Part shown: positions 46,397 to 54,326 of the stretch, piece by piece
How the letters are laid out: each line of letters begins with the position of its first letter
Numbering within the stretch: the stretch's first letter is position 1
Source: Labedaea rhizosphaerae
Lineage (GTDB): Bacteria > Actinomycetota > Actinomycetes > Mycobacteriales > Pseudonocardiaceae
Assembly (NCBI RefSeq): GCF_004362825.1
Contig: NZ_SNXZ01000008.1
Span: forward strand, 248,001 to 312,000
Reading direction: 5' to 3'
Length of the DNA: 64,000 bases
Made by a program: the position numbers and the translations under genes
The notes under the pieces: model-generated
What the model saw: the letters and a program-made list of their open reading frames with translations, nothing else
Database searches by the model: none
Told to the model about the DNA's origin: nothing

Positions 46397-46882
46397 GTGC
46401 CCAGCGTGCAGGTGCTGTTGTCCCGGATCGACCCGGACGTGCCGCTGCCCGCGTACGCCCATCCCGGCGACGCGGGTGCGGACCTCGTGACCACGACCGA
46501 CGTGGTGCTCGCCCCAGGCGAGCGCGCGGTGGTCGGCACGGGGGTCGCGATCGCGTTACCGGACGGCTTCGCCGGGTTCGTGCACCCGCGTTCGGGCCTG
46601 GCCGCCCGCGCGGGGCTGAGCGTGGTCAACACCCCGGGCACGATCGACTCGGGCTACCGGGGGGAGATCAGGGTCTGCCTGATCAACCACGACCCGGTCG
46701 CGCCGCTCGAGCTGCGGCGCGGCGACCGGATCGCGCAGCTGGTGGTGCAGCGGGTCGAGCACGCCGTGTTCGTCGAGGTCGACGACGTGGCGGCGCTCGA
46801 GTCCGGAACGCGCGGCACCGGTGGGTACGGCTCGACCGGCGGGCACGCTTCGCTGGCCATACACGGGGTAACGGAGGAGTAG
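46397..46882 (+). CDS. dut: Deoxyuridine triphosphatase (dUTPase)
   Basis: 161 residues with the five trimeric-dUTPase motifs: [48 protein letters not shown] and [10 protein letters not shown]. It hydrolyses dUTP to dUMP and keeps uracil out of DNA. GTG 46397 has TAGTCT 8 nt upstream. It contains one TTA leucine codon (46556-46558), unusual for an essential gene in a high-GC actinomycete. Its stop overlaps the DUF3710 start by 1 nt. Confidence 0.95.
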   Translation: MPSVQVLLSRIDPDVPLPAYAHPGDAGADLVTTTDVVLAPGERAVVGTGVAIALPDGFAGFVHPRSGLAARAGLSVVNTPGTIDSGYRGEIRVCLINHDPVAPLELRRGDRIAQLVVQRVEHAVFVEVDDVAALESGTRGTGGYGSTGGHASLAIHGVTEE

Positions 46883-47571
46883 TGGCACTGTTCGGGCGAC
46901 GTCGTGACCGCCGCAAGGACGACGAGGAGAGCTACGCCGAGTACGACGAGCGCTACGGCGGCCACTCGGACGACGACTACGACCAGGTCGACGACCGGGC
47001 CGAGTTCTCCGGCACGCTCGACCTCGACGAGACCCCCGACGGTCCTTTCGACGAGGACGAGGCGCCCGACGACGGCCGAGGCCGGCTGGACCTCGGTTCG
47101 GTGCGGCTGCCGATCCCCGACGGCGCCCAGCTGCAGGTCGAGATGGAGCCGACCGGTCCGGTCAAGGCCGTGCACGTCATCACCCCGGACGGCCAGCTCA
47201 CCGTCAACGCCTACGCGGCGCCCCGCTCGGGCGGGCTGTGGAACGAGATCTCCAACGAGCTCGCCGAGCAGCTGCGCAAGGACGGCGCCCGGGTGACTCG
47301 CATCGAAGGCATGTGGGGCACCGAGCTCGCCGCGTGGATCAACGACGTGGTGCTGCGGTTCGTCGGCATCGACGGCCCGCGCTGGATGCTGCGCGCGGTC
47401 GTGGTGAGCCCGGTGGACCGCGGCGACGCGGGCGTGGCGCTGCTGCGGGACGTCGTGCTGGGCACGGTCGTCGTGCGGGGCACCCAGCCGATGCCGGTGC
47501 GCACGCCGCTGCCGATCGAACTGCCGCCCGCCATCGCCCAGCACATCGCCGGCAGCCAGCAACAGGGCTGA
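46882..47571 (+). CDS. DUF3710 protein
   Basis: 229 residues. A basic start (LFGRRRDRRKDDEE) is followed by a very acidic low-complexity region to about residue 65, then the conserved domain (LDLGSVRLPIPDGAQLQVEMEPTGPVKAVHVITPDGQLTVNAYAAPRSGGLWNEISNELAEQLRKDGA ... GPRWMLRAVVVSP). Corresponds to Rv2696c. Function unknown; strictly actinobacterial. Translation is coupled to dut by a TAGTG overlap. Confidence 0.9.
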   Translation: MALFGRRRDRRKDDEESYAEYDERYGGHSDDDYDQVDDRAEFSGTLDLDETPDGPFDEDEAPDDGRGRLDLGSVRLPIPDGAQLQVEMEPTGPVKAVHVITPDGQLTVNAYAAPRSGGLWNEISNELAEQLRKDGARVTRIEGMWGTELAAWINDVVLRFVGIDGPRWMLRAVVVSPVDRGDAGVALLRDVVLGTVVVRGTQPMPVRTPLPIELPPAIAQHIAGSQQQG

Positions 47572-47576
47572 GCGCC

Positions 47577-47864
47577 GTGGCCACCGTCGAACTCACCCGT
47601 TTCCGCACCCACCCGGGCCGCGCCGACGAACTGGTCGCCGCCCGCCAGGCAATGCTGGAGTCCTTTCGCGCCGACCGAGCCGGCTTCGTGCGTGCCGACC
47701 TGGTGCGCCTGGGCCCGGACGAGTGGCTCGACATCGTCGTCTGGGAGTCGTCGCAGGCGTACGCGGCCTCCCGCGCGAAGGGCGCGAACACGCCGGCCAT
47801 CCAAGCGTTCTTCGCGCCGATCGCGGAGCTGGTGAGCGCCGAGGAAGGCACGCTCGCGCCGTAA
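47577..47864 (+). CDS. Antibiotic biosynthesis monooxygenase (ABM)-fold protein
   Basis: 95 residues with the dimeric alpha+beta barrel pattern: VELTRFRTHPGRADELVAARQAMLESFRADRAGFVRADLVRLGPDEWLDIVVWESSQAYAAS. ABM proteins may oxidise aromatic rings or degrade heme, but many have no known activity and heme-ligand residues are not evident here. GTG start 5 nt after DUF3710. Its TAA stop begins the TAACCT -10 box of the next gene. Confidence 0.78.
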   Translation: MATVELTRFRTHPGRADELVAARQAMLESFRADRAGFVRADLVRLGPDEWLDIVVWESSQAYAASRAKGANTPAIQAFFAPIAELVSAEEGTLAP

Positions 47865-47873
47865 CCTGGTCCG

Positions 47874-48515
47874 GTGCCCGACTCGACCCAGTGGCTGGTC
47901 TTCCTGGGTGCCTGCGCGGTGTTCGCGCTGGTGCCCGGTCCCGGCATCCTCTACGTCCTGGCCCGCAGCCTGCGCGGCGGGCGCACGGCGGGCCTGTACT
48001 CGGTGCTGGGCAACAGCATCGGTGCGCTGACCCACGTCGTGGCGGCGGCGCTGGGGCTCTCGGCGGTGCTCGCCGCGTCGGCCACCGCCTTCACGGTGGT
48101 CAAGCTGGCTGGTGCCGCCTACCTCATCTACCTCGGCATCCGAGCGTTGCTGGACCGGGACACGTCGGTTCGCGCCGTCCTCGCCGACGTCGAGCCGGTG
48201 CGGCGGTCCTGGCGGGGGCTGGTCGGCCAGGGCGCATTGACCGAACTGCTCAACCCCAAGACCGCGCTCTTCTTCCTGGCGTTCCTGCCGCACTTCGTAC
48301 AGCAGGGCACCACGCACCCGATTCTCGTGTTCGCGTTGCTCGGCGCGATCGCGGTGGCGACGGCGACGGCGGTCGACGTGCTCGTCGCGTTCGGCGCCGG
48401 GCGCATCGGTGAGGCCCTGGGCCGCCGCCCGCACTGGCAGCGCCGTCAGCGGCTGACCACCGGCCTCACGATGATCGGGCTGGGCGGAGCGCTGGCCCTT
48501 GCCGAGCAGGGCTGA
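47874..48515 (+). CDS. LysE/RhtB-family amino-acid exporter
   Basis: 213 residues with about six hydrophobic helices and the family N-terminus LGACAVFALVPGPGILYVLARSLRGGRTAGLYSVLGNSIGALTHVVAAALGLSA, plus ELLNPKTALFFLAFLPHFV in the middle. It exports amino acids or similar metabolites across the membrane; substrate unknown. GTG 47874 has TAACCT 6 nt upstream, overlapping the previous stop, so a leaderless mRNA is likely. Its 3' end overlaps the convergent hydrolase gene by 50 nt. Confidence 0.88.
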   Translation: MPDSTQWLVFLGACAVFALVPGPGILYVLARSLRGGRTAGLYSVLGNSIGALTHVVAAALGLSAVLAASATAFTVVKLAGAAYLIYLGIRALLDRDTSVRAVLADVEPVRRSWRGLVGQGALTELLNPKTALFFLAFLPHFVQQGTTHPILVFALLGAIAVATATAVDVLVAFGAGRIGEALGRRPHWQRRQRLTTGLTMIGLGGALALAEQG

Positions 48516-49257
48516 CGCGCCCACCCGCCCGCAGCCAGGCGAGCACCGCGGCCCGGCCGAGCGCCGCCGGATCGGTTCCCACGATCGTGAGCCGGGTCGT
48601 GCACAGCGCCGCCCGCGGCAGCGCCGACGCCCACTCGCGCGCCACCTCGATCGGGTGCACGGGGTCGTCGAGGAAGCCGGCGATCCCCGCGGGCACGTCG
48701 AGCCCGGCCAGTTCCCCGGCGCTCGGTGCGGGCCGGATCGCGGCGTCCAATGCGTCCGCGAGCCCCTCGCCGTAACCCGTCCAGGCCCGGCGCAGCTCGG
48801 TCGCCAGCCACCCGGGCACGTCCGCGGTCGACACGTCCAACGCCCCGGCGAGGCCGAGCGAGCGGACCAGGTCCGCGCTGGCCGTCGCCGCCCGCGCCGC
48901 GGGTGCGGCGGACGGGGCGCCGGTCCACGCGGGCAACGCCAGCAGCAGCCCCGCGCAACGCCCGGGGTTGGCCAGCGCCCATTCGGCCGCCAGGTGTGCC
49001 CCGAGCGAGATGCCGCCGGCCAGCACCGGACCGTCCGCGCTGTGCTCGTCCAGGGCCGCCAGATGGGCCCTGACCAGGTCGGATCCCGGCTTCGGGGCCG
49101 GGGTGGAGATCGGGATGCCGAGCGCCTGCAGCGCGGTGGCGAACACCGACCGCACGAACACGTCATCCGATCCGGTTCCCGGCAATAACACCGCAGTGGG
49201 AACTGGGGATTTCTCCTGCGTCACACCAACCAACGACCCCTCACTCGTTCCGGTCAT
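48466..49257 (-). CDS. Alpha/beta-hydrolase-like protein (Rv2695-like)
   Basis: 263 residues. Early strand/oxyanion segment VPTAVLLPGTGSDDVFVRSVF, nucleophile elbow-like GGISLGAHLAAEWA (Ser in GxSxG) at about residue 85, and a late LTIVGTDPAAL. Syntenic with M. tuberculosis Rv2695. Substrate unknown. ATG 49257 or a GTG at 49224 could start the protein. It is read against the flow of the dut-DUF3710 block. Confidence 0.75.
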   Translation of the reverse strand: MTGTSEGSLVGVTQEKSPVPTAVLLPGTGSDDVFVRSVFATALQALGIPISTPAPKPGSDLVRAHLAALDEHSADGPVLAGGISLGAHLAAEWALANPGRCAGLLLALPAWTGAPSAAPAARAATASADLVRSLGLAGALDVSTADVPGWLATELRRAWTGYGEGLADALDAAIRPAPSAGELAGLDVPAGIAGFLDDPVHPIEVAREWASALPRAALCTTRLTIVGTDPAALGRAAVLAWLRAGGRVSPARQGPALRPARSS

Positions 49258-49323
49258 GCGCGGTTACGCTGATGTTGCATGGGTCGGAGTCGGGGCCGGC
49301 CCCCGAAGTACTGGAGCGGGACA

Positions 49324-49701
49324 ATGGTGACCAAGGGGGACGGGTATTTCAAACGCCTCGTCCGCAAGTTGACCAGCGATGTCGACGAGCTGGACGCGGA
49401 CGACCTGTCCGAGCAATCCCAGGCTGAGGGGGCCCAGCGGGCCTGTGACTGTGCCTGTGGCGACGAGGTGACCGTCCTGGGCCGGCTGCGCACCGTCGAA
49501 CTGCGCCCCCGGGAGGCCGCCGCCTCGCTGGAGGCGGAGCTGTTCGACGGCACGGAAGGCGTGACACTAGTCTGGCTCGGTCGCCGGCGGATTCCTGGAA
49601 TCGAGCCGGGCCGCACCATCAAGGTGCAGGGCAGGCTTGCGGTGCGCGACGGCCGCAAGGTGCTCTACAACCCCTACTACGAGTTGCAGATGGCCACATG
49701 A
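49324..49701 (+). CDS. OB-fold nucleic-acid-binding protein
   Basis: 125 residues: MVTKGDGYFKRLVRKLTSDVDELDADDLSEQSQAEGAQRACDCACGDEVTVLGRLRTVELRPREAAASLEAELFDGTEGVTLVWLGRRRIPGIEPGRTIKVQGRLAVRDGRKVLYNPYYEL. The second half is a single OB barrel like RecG or tRNA_anti domains (Rv2694c). ATG 49324 has GGAGCGGG upstream, better than ATG 49279. It overlaps the DUF3159 start by ATGA, so the pair is coupled. Confidence 0.88.
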   Translation: MVTKGDGYFKRLVRKLTSDVDELDADDLSEQSQAEGAQRACDCACGDEVTVLGRLRTVELRPREAAASLEAELFDGTEGVTLVWLGRRRIPGIEPGRTIKVQGRLAVRDGRKVLYNPYYELQMAT

Positions 49702-50507
49702 CCTTTCCGGGCGCCGAACAGTCCGAGAAGCACACCGCCAAGACCGACGCCGCCGGCAACGCGGGCGACGCCGACAACGCGGAGCACGCCGAGCAGACCG
49801 CGCACGCCGAGCAGAAGGCGAACGCCGAAGAGGAACCCCAGCAGACGCTGCTGGAGCAGATGGGCGGCCTCAGCGGCCTCGTCTACTCCTCGCTGCCGGT
49901 CGTGGTGTTCGTCCTGGTCAACGCCTTCGCCGGGCTGATGCCCGCGATCTGGGCCTCGGTGGGCAGCGCGGTGCTGATCACCGTGATCCGGCTGGTGCGC
50001 AAGGAGCCGCTGCAGCCGGCGATCTCCGGCTTCTTCGGAGTGGCCATCGCGGCGTTCATCGCCTACCGGACCGGCAGCGCCAAGGGCTTCTTCCTGTTCG
50101 GCATCTGGGCGAGCCTGCTCTACGGCGGCTTGTTCCTCGCGTCGGTGCTGGTGCGCTGGCCGCTGGCCGGGGTCATCTGGTCCACGCTCAACGGCCAGGG
50201 CACCAAGTGGCGCGCCGACAAGGTGGCCCGGCGCTACTACGACATCGCCACCTTGGTGTGGACGGTGGTGTTCGGCGCCCGGTTCATCGTCCAGCACTGG
50301 CTCTACGAGGCCAACTACACCGGCTGGCTGGCCTTCGCGAAGCTCGCCATGGGCTACCCGCTGATGCTGGTCGCGCTGGCCGCGACCGTCTGGGCCGTGC
50401 GCAAGGCGGACGCCCGGCAGGCCACCCTCGACGCGGAGGCCGAAGCCGAGACCCAGAGCGACGAGGAGATCGAGGCGGCCCTGCGCGCCAAGTACGGCGA
50501 GCGCTAG
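49698..50507 (+). CDS. DUF3159 membrane protein
   Basis: 269 residues. The first 45 are a charged Ala/Glu/Lys low-complexity stretch with AEHAEQTAHAEQKANAEEE repeats. Five or six transmembrane helices follow (LVYSSLPVVVFVLVNAFAGLMPAIWASVGSAVLITVIRLV ... ISGFFGVAIAAFIAYRTGSAKGFFLFGIWASLLYGGLFLASVLVRWPLAGVIW). Corresponds to Rv2693c. Function unknown; conserved beside the two TrkA genes. Confidence 0.9.
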   Translation: MTFPGAEQSEKHTAKTDAAGNAGDADNAEHAEQTAHAEQKANAEEEPQQTLLEQMGGLSGLVYSSLPVVVFVLVNAFAGLMPAIWASVGSAVLITVIRLVRKEPLQPAISGFFGVAIAAFIAYRTGSAKGFFLFGIWASLLYGGLFLASVLVRWPLAGVIWSTLNGQGTKWRADKVARRYYDIATLVWTVVFGARFIVQHWLYEANYTGWLAFAKLAMGYPLMLVALAATVWAVRKADARQATLDAEAEAETQSDEEIEAALRAKYGER

Positions 50508-50883
50508 CGCGCGAGCCGCGAGTACACGCGGTGGTCGGCGACGTCCACCCGCAGGCCGTCCACGATGAGGAAGCTGCGCAGCAGCCCCTCGCGCATGAAC
50601 CCGCAGCGCCGGAGCACGCTCGCGGCCGCGTGGTCCGACGGCTGCACCCACGCCTCGAGCCGCGCCACCGCCATGGCGTCCAGCGCGTGCCCGGTCACCA
50701 GCCACACGGCACGGATGGCGAGCCCGCGGCGGGCACGGCGACCAGCCCCACGGCCGCCTCGGTGTCCGCACGCGCGATCGCGAGCGAGAGGTCGGCCGGG
50801 CACAGGCGTTCGGCGAGGCGTGCGTCAGCTGCTGCGCGGTCCGCGCAGGCCTGATCAGCTTCCGACCAGGGCCGCACGACCAC
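50504..50883 (-). pseudogene. GNAT acetyltransferase remnant, frameshifted
   Basis: The N-terminal part (VVVRPWSEADQACADRAAADARLAERLCPADLSLAIARADTEAAVGLVAV) is in one frame. The C-terminal part (GLAIRAVWLVTGHALDAMAVARLEAWVQPSDHAAASVLRRCGFMREGLLRSF) is in another; the switch falls near 50740. Joined, they form a RimJ/RimL-type GNAT, but about 20-30 residues around the acetyl-CoA loop (the Gly-rich GRG segment) are missing. So it is either a decayed gene or a sequencing error plus a deletion. Start GTG near 50883; its stop overlaps the DUF3159 stop. Confidence 0.7.
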
Positions 50884-50900
50884 GACGCCGTCGGTGAGCC

Positions 50901-51557
50901 TCAGGAGCCGAACGCCTTGCGGATCTCACCTTCCACGTTGCCCGAAGCCACGAAGAGCAGCTCGTCGCCGCCCTCGAGCGGGTCGTCGGCCTGCGGCACG
51001 ATGACTCGTCCGCCGCGCAGGATGGCCACCAGGGCCGCGTCACGGGGCAGGTCGACGTCCCGCACCGGCGTGCCGGCCAGCTCGGTGTCCTCCGGCAGCG
51101 TCAGCTCGACCAGGTTCGCCTGGCCCTGGCGCAGCGTCAGCAGCTGCACCAGCCCGCCGATGCTGACCGCCTCCTCGACCATCGCGGCCAGCACGCGTGG
51201 GGTCGACACGGCGACGTCCACGCCCCAGGCCTCGGTGAAGAGCCACTCGTTGTGCGGGCTGTTGACCCGGGCCACCACGCGGCGCACGGCGAACTCGGTC
51301 TTGGCCAGCAGCGACACGACCAGGTTGACCTTGTCGTCGCCGGTGGCCGCGATGACCACGTCGCACGTGTGCAGCTGCGCGTCCTCGAGCGAGGAGAGCT
51401 CGCACGCGTCGGCGAGCACCCACTCGGCCTGCTCGACGGTGTGCGGCTCGAACTGCTTGGAGTCCCGCTCGATCAACATGACGTCGTGGTTGCCGGTGAT
51501 CAGCTCCGTGGCGATGGAGCGGCCGACCGCGCCGGCGCCGGCGATCGCGACCCGCAT
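50901..51557 (-). CDS. TrkA-type potassium uptake regulator (second of pair, CeoC-like)
   Basis: 218 residues: an RCK/TrkA_N Rossmann domain (MRVAIAGAGAVGRSIATELITGNHDVMLIERD) that binds NAD(H) or nucleotides, then TrkA_C (LVELTLPEDTELAGTPVRDVDLPRDAALVAILRGGRVIVPQADDPLEGGDELLFVA). It gates a membrane potassium channel from the cytosol. ATG 51557 is fused to the stop of the first TrkA gene (TGATG), matching the ceoB-ceoC operon of mycobacteria. Confidence 0.92.
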   Translation of the reverse strand: MRVAIAGAGAVGRSIATELITGNHDVMLIERDSKQFEPHTVEQAEWVLADACELSSLEDAQLHTCDVVIAATGDDKVNLVVSLLAKTEFAVRRVVARVNSPHNEWLFTEAWGVDVAVSTPRVLAAMVEEAVSIGGLVQLLTLRQGQANLVELTLPEDTELAGTPVRDVDLPRDAALVAILRGGRVIVPQADDPLEGGDELLFVASGNVEGEIRKAFGS

Positions 51558-52225
51558 CAGTGACCCTCCTCCGGCGCCTGCGCCGCGGCGCTGGTGATGT
51601 CGCTCACCGTGCCGGACTTGGCCGCCACGTAAACCTGGTCGTCGGCCTGCACCACGGTCTTCGCATCGGGCAGGACGCCCGAGCCGAACCGCATGATGAA
51701 GGCCACCCGCGCGCCGGTCGCCTCTTCCAGCTCGCGCACGGTGTGCCCGACCCAGTCCTCGTGGAAGGGCAGCTCCAGCACCGCCATCTTGCCCGTGGGG
51801 TCGCGCCACGCGGCCGCCACGCCGTCGGGCAGCAACGTGCGCATGAGCCGGTCGGTCGTCCACGGCACCGTGGGCACGGTCGGGATCCCCAGCCGCTCGT
51901 ACACCTCGGCCCGCTTGGGGTCGTAGATGCGCGCGACGACGTGCTCGACGCCGAAGGTCTCCCGGGCCACGCGGGCCGAGATGATGTTGGAGTTGTCGCC
52001 GTTGGACACCGCGGCGAACGCACCCGCCCGCTCGATGCCCGCCTCGATCAGCACCTGCCGGTCGAAGCCGATGCCCGTCACCTGCTGGCCGCGGAATTCG
52101 CTGGTCAGCCTGCGGAAGGCGTCGGCGTCCTTGTCGATCACCGCCACGGAGTGGTCGATGCGCTCCAGGGCGGCCGCGAGCGACGACCCCACGCGGCCGC
52201 AGCCCATGATCACCACGTGCACCAA
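51557..52225 (-). CDS. TrkA-type potassium uptake regulator (first of pair, CeoB-like)
   Basis: 222 residues: HVVIMGCGRVGSSLAAALERIDHSVAVIDKD (GxGxxG Rossmann loop), GIERAGAFAAVSNGDNSNIISARVARETFGVEHVVARIYDPKRAEVYERLGI, and a TrkA_C domain ending DDQVYVAAKSGTVSDI. It forms a ring with the second TrkA protein under a Trk/Ktr channel; the channel subunit itself is not in this window. GTG start, divergent from the APC transporter by 91 bp. Confidence 0.92.
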   Translation of the reverse strand: MVHVVIMGCGRVGSSLAAALERIDHSVAVIDKDADAFRRLTSEFRGQQVTGIGFDRQVLIEAGIERAGAFAAVSNGDNSNIISARVARETFGVEHVVARIYDPKRAEVYERLGIPTVPTVPWTTDRLMRTLLPDGVAAAWRDPTGKMAVLELPFHEDWVGHTVRELEEATGARVAFIMRFGSGVLPDAKTVVQADDQVYVAAKSGTVSDITSAAAQAPEEGH

Positions 52226-52316
52226 CGGCCTCCTCGTCCCGGGTCCGGCGCGACTGGTGTCAACCTACCGGTGGCCGGTCCCTGACCAACCCCCGATGCG
52301 CATACGCTCTGCACTC

Positions 52317-54326
52317 GTGCCCAAGCTCGCAACCGCGCTGAAGCGGGTCGTGGTGGGGCGGCCGTTCCGCAGTGACCGGCTCGCCCACACCCTCCTGCCC
52401 AAGCGCATCGCCCTCCCGGTGTTCGCGTCGGACGCGCTGTCCAGCGTCGCGTACGCGCCGGAGGAGATCTTCCTGACGCTGTCCATCGCCGGGCTGGCCT
52501 CGTTCACCCTGGCGCCGTGGGTCGGCCTGGTGATCGTGGTCGTGCTGCTCGCGGTGGTCGCGAGCTACCGGCAGAACGTGCACGCCTACCCCAGCGGCGG
52601 CGGCGACTACGAGGTGGCGACGGTCAACCTCGGCCGGTCCGCCGGGCTCACCGTGGCGAGCGCCCTGCTGGTCGACTACGTGCTGACCGTCGCGGTGTCC
52701 ATTTCGTCCGCTGCCGCGAACATCGGCGCGGTCATCCCGTTCATCGCCGACCACAAGGTCGGGTTCAGCGTGATCGCGATCGTGGTGCTCACGGCCATGA
52801 ACCTGCGCGGCCTGCGGGAATCGGGCACGGCGTTCGCCATCCCGACCTACCTGTTCATGGTGGGCATCTTCGTGATGATCGGCTGGGGCCTGGTCCGGTC
52901 GATGTTGCTGGGCGACGACGTGCGGGCCGCGTCCGCGGGCATCGAGATGCACGCCGAGAACAGCAACCTCGCCGGGTTCGCGTTCGTGTTCCTGCTGCTG
53001 CGTGCGTTCACCCAGGGGTGTGCGGCGCTGACCGGGGTCGAGGCCATCTCCAACGGCGTGCCCGCGTTCCGCAAGCCGAAGTCGCGCAACGCGGCGACCA
53101 CGTTGCTGATGCTCGGCCTGATGTCGGTCACCATGTTCATGGGCATGATCTACCTGGCCAAGAAGACCGGCGTGGTGCTCGCGTCCGACCCGGACACCCA
53201 GCTGGTGAACGCGCCCGCCGGCTACCACCAGGACACCCTGGTCGCGCAGCTCGCGCACGCGGTGTTCAGCGGCTTCCAGCCCGGCTACGTGTTCGTCACG
53301 GTGGTCACGGCGTTGATCCTGGTCCTCGCCGCGAACACCGCGTTCAACGGCTTCCCGGTGCTCGGCTCGATCCTCGCCCAGGACCGCTACCTGCCCCGCC
53401 AGCTGCACACCCGCGGCGACCGGCTGGCCTTCTCCAACGGCATCGTGTTCCTGGCGGGCTTCGCCATCCTGCTGGTCGTGGCGTTCAACGCCGAGGTCAC
53501 CCGGCTGATCCCGCTCTACACCGTGGGCGTGTTCGTGTCGTTCACGCTGAGCCAGACCGGCATGATCCGGCACTGGAACCGCTTGCTGCGCACCGAGACC
53601 GACGGCGCCGCCCGGCACCGGATGCGCCGCTCGCAGGCGGTCAACGCGTTCGGGCTGTTCATGACCGGCTCGGTGCTGGTGATCGTGCTCATCACCAAGT
53701 TCCTGATCGGCGCGTGGATCGCGATCGCGGCGATGGTCGCGATCTTCGGGTTGATGACCGCCATCCGCAAGCACTACGACCGCGTGAACGAGGAGCTGCG
53801 CGCTCTCGAGCAGGAGCAGCCGAAGGTGGTCATGCCCTCGCGCAACCACGCGATCGTGCTGGTGTCCAAGCTGCACCTGCCGACCAAGCGCGCGTTGCTG
53901 TACGCGAAGGCGACCCGCCCGGACGTGCTGGAGGCGATCACGGTCAACGTGGACGACAGCGACACCAAGCGGCTGGTCGCCGAGTGGGACAAACAGAGTT
54001 TCTCGGTGCCGCTCAAGGTCGTCGAGTCGCCCTACCGGGAGATCACCAAACCGGTGCTCGACTACGTCAAACGCGTGCGCACCGACAACCCGCGCGACGT
54101 GGTCACCGTGTACATCCCCGAATACGTGGTCGGTAGGTGGTGGGAGCAGTTGCTGCACAACCAGAGCGCGTTGCGGCTCAAGGGCAGGCTGCTGTTCCAG
54201 CCGGGGGTGATGGTGACGAGCGTGCCATGGCAGCTGGCGTCCTCGCAGAAGGTCCACGAGCGGGCCGTGGTGGCACCGGGCGCGGTCCGGCGCGGCCTCA
54301 ACACCGATTCGACGCGACGCAAATGA
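52317..54326 (+). CDS. APC-superfamily transporter with cytosolic C-terminal domain
   Basis: 669 residues. About 12 transmembrane helices to residue 500 (for example FASDALSSVAYAPEEIFLTLSIAGLASF with the unwound-helix signature and GVEAISNGVPAFRKPKSRNA), then a soluble USP-like C-terminal domain of about 160 residues (NHAIVLVSKLHLPTKRALLYAKATRPDVLEAITVNVDDSD). It resembles KimA-type potassium importers more than classic amino-acid permeases, and the TrkA neighbours support a potassium role (inference). TACGCT is 8 nt before GTG 52317. Its end overlaps the RNA methyltransferase by ATGA. Confidence 0.88.
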   Translation: MPKLATALKRVVVGRPFRSDRLAHTLLPKRIALPVFASDALSSVAYAPEEIFLTLSIAGLASFTLAPWVGLVIVVVLLAVVASYRQNVHAYPSGGGDYEVATVNLGRSAGLTVASALLVDYVLTVAVSISSAAANIGAVIPFIADHKVGFSVIAIVVLTAMNLRGLRESGTAFAIPTYLFMVGIFVMIGWGLVRSMLLGDDVRAASAGIEMHAENSNLAGFAFVFLLLRAFTQGCAALTGVEAISNGVPAFRKPKSRNAATTLLMLGLMSVTMFMGMIYLAKKTGVVLASDPDTQLVNAPAGYHQDTLVAQLAHAVFSGFQPGYVFVTVVTALILVLAANTAFNGFPVLGSILAQDRYLPRQLHTRGDRLAFSNGIVFLAGFAILLVVAFNAEVTRLIPLYTVGVFVSFTLSQTGMIRHWNRLLRTETDGAARHRMRRSQAVNAFGLFMTGSVLVIVLITKFLIGAWIAIAAMVAIFGLMTAIRKHYDRVNEELRALEQEQPKVVMPSRNHAIVLVSKLHLPTKRALLYAKATRPDVLEAITVNVDDSDTKRLVAEWDKQSFSVPLKVVESPYREITKPVLDYVKRVRTDNPRDVVTVYIPEYVVGRWWEQLLHNQSALRLKGRLLFQPGVMVTSVPWQLASSQKVHERAVVAPGAVRRGLNTDSTRRK

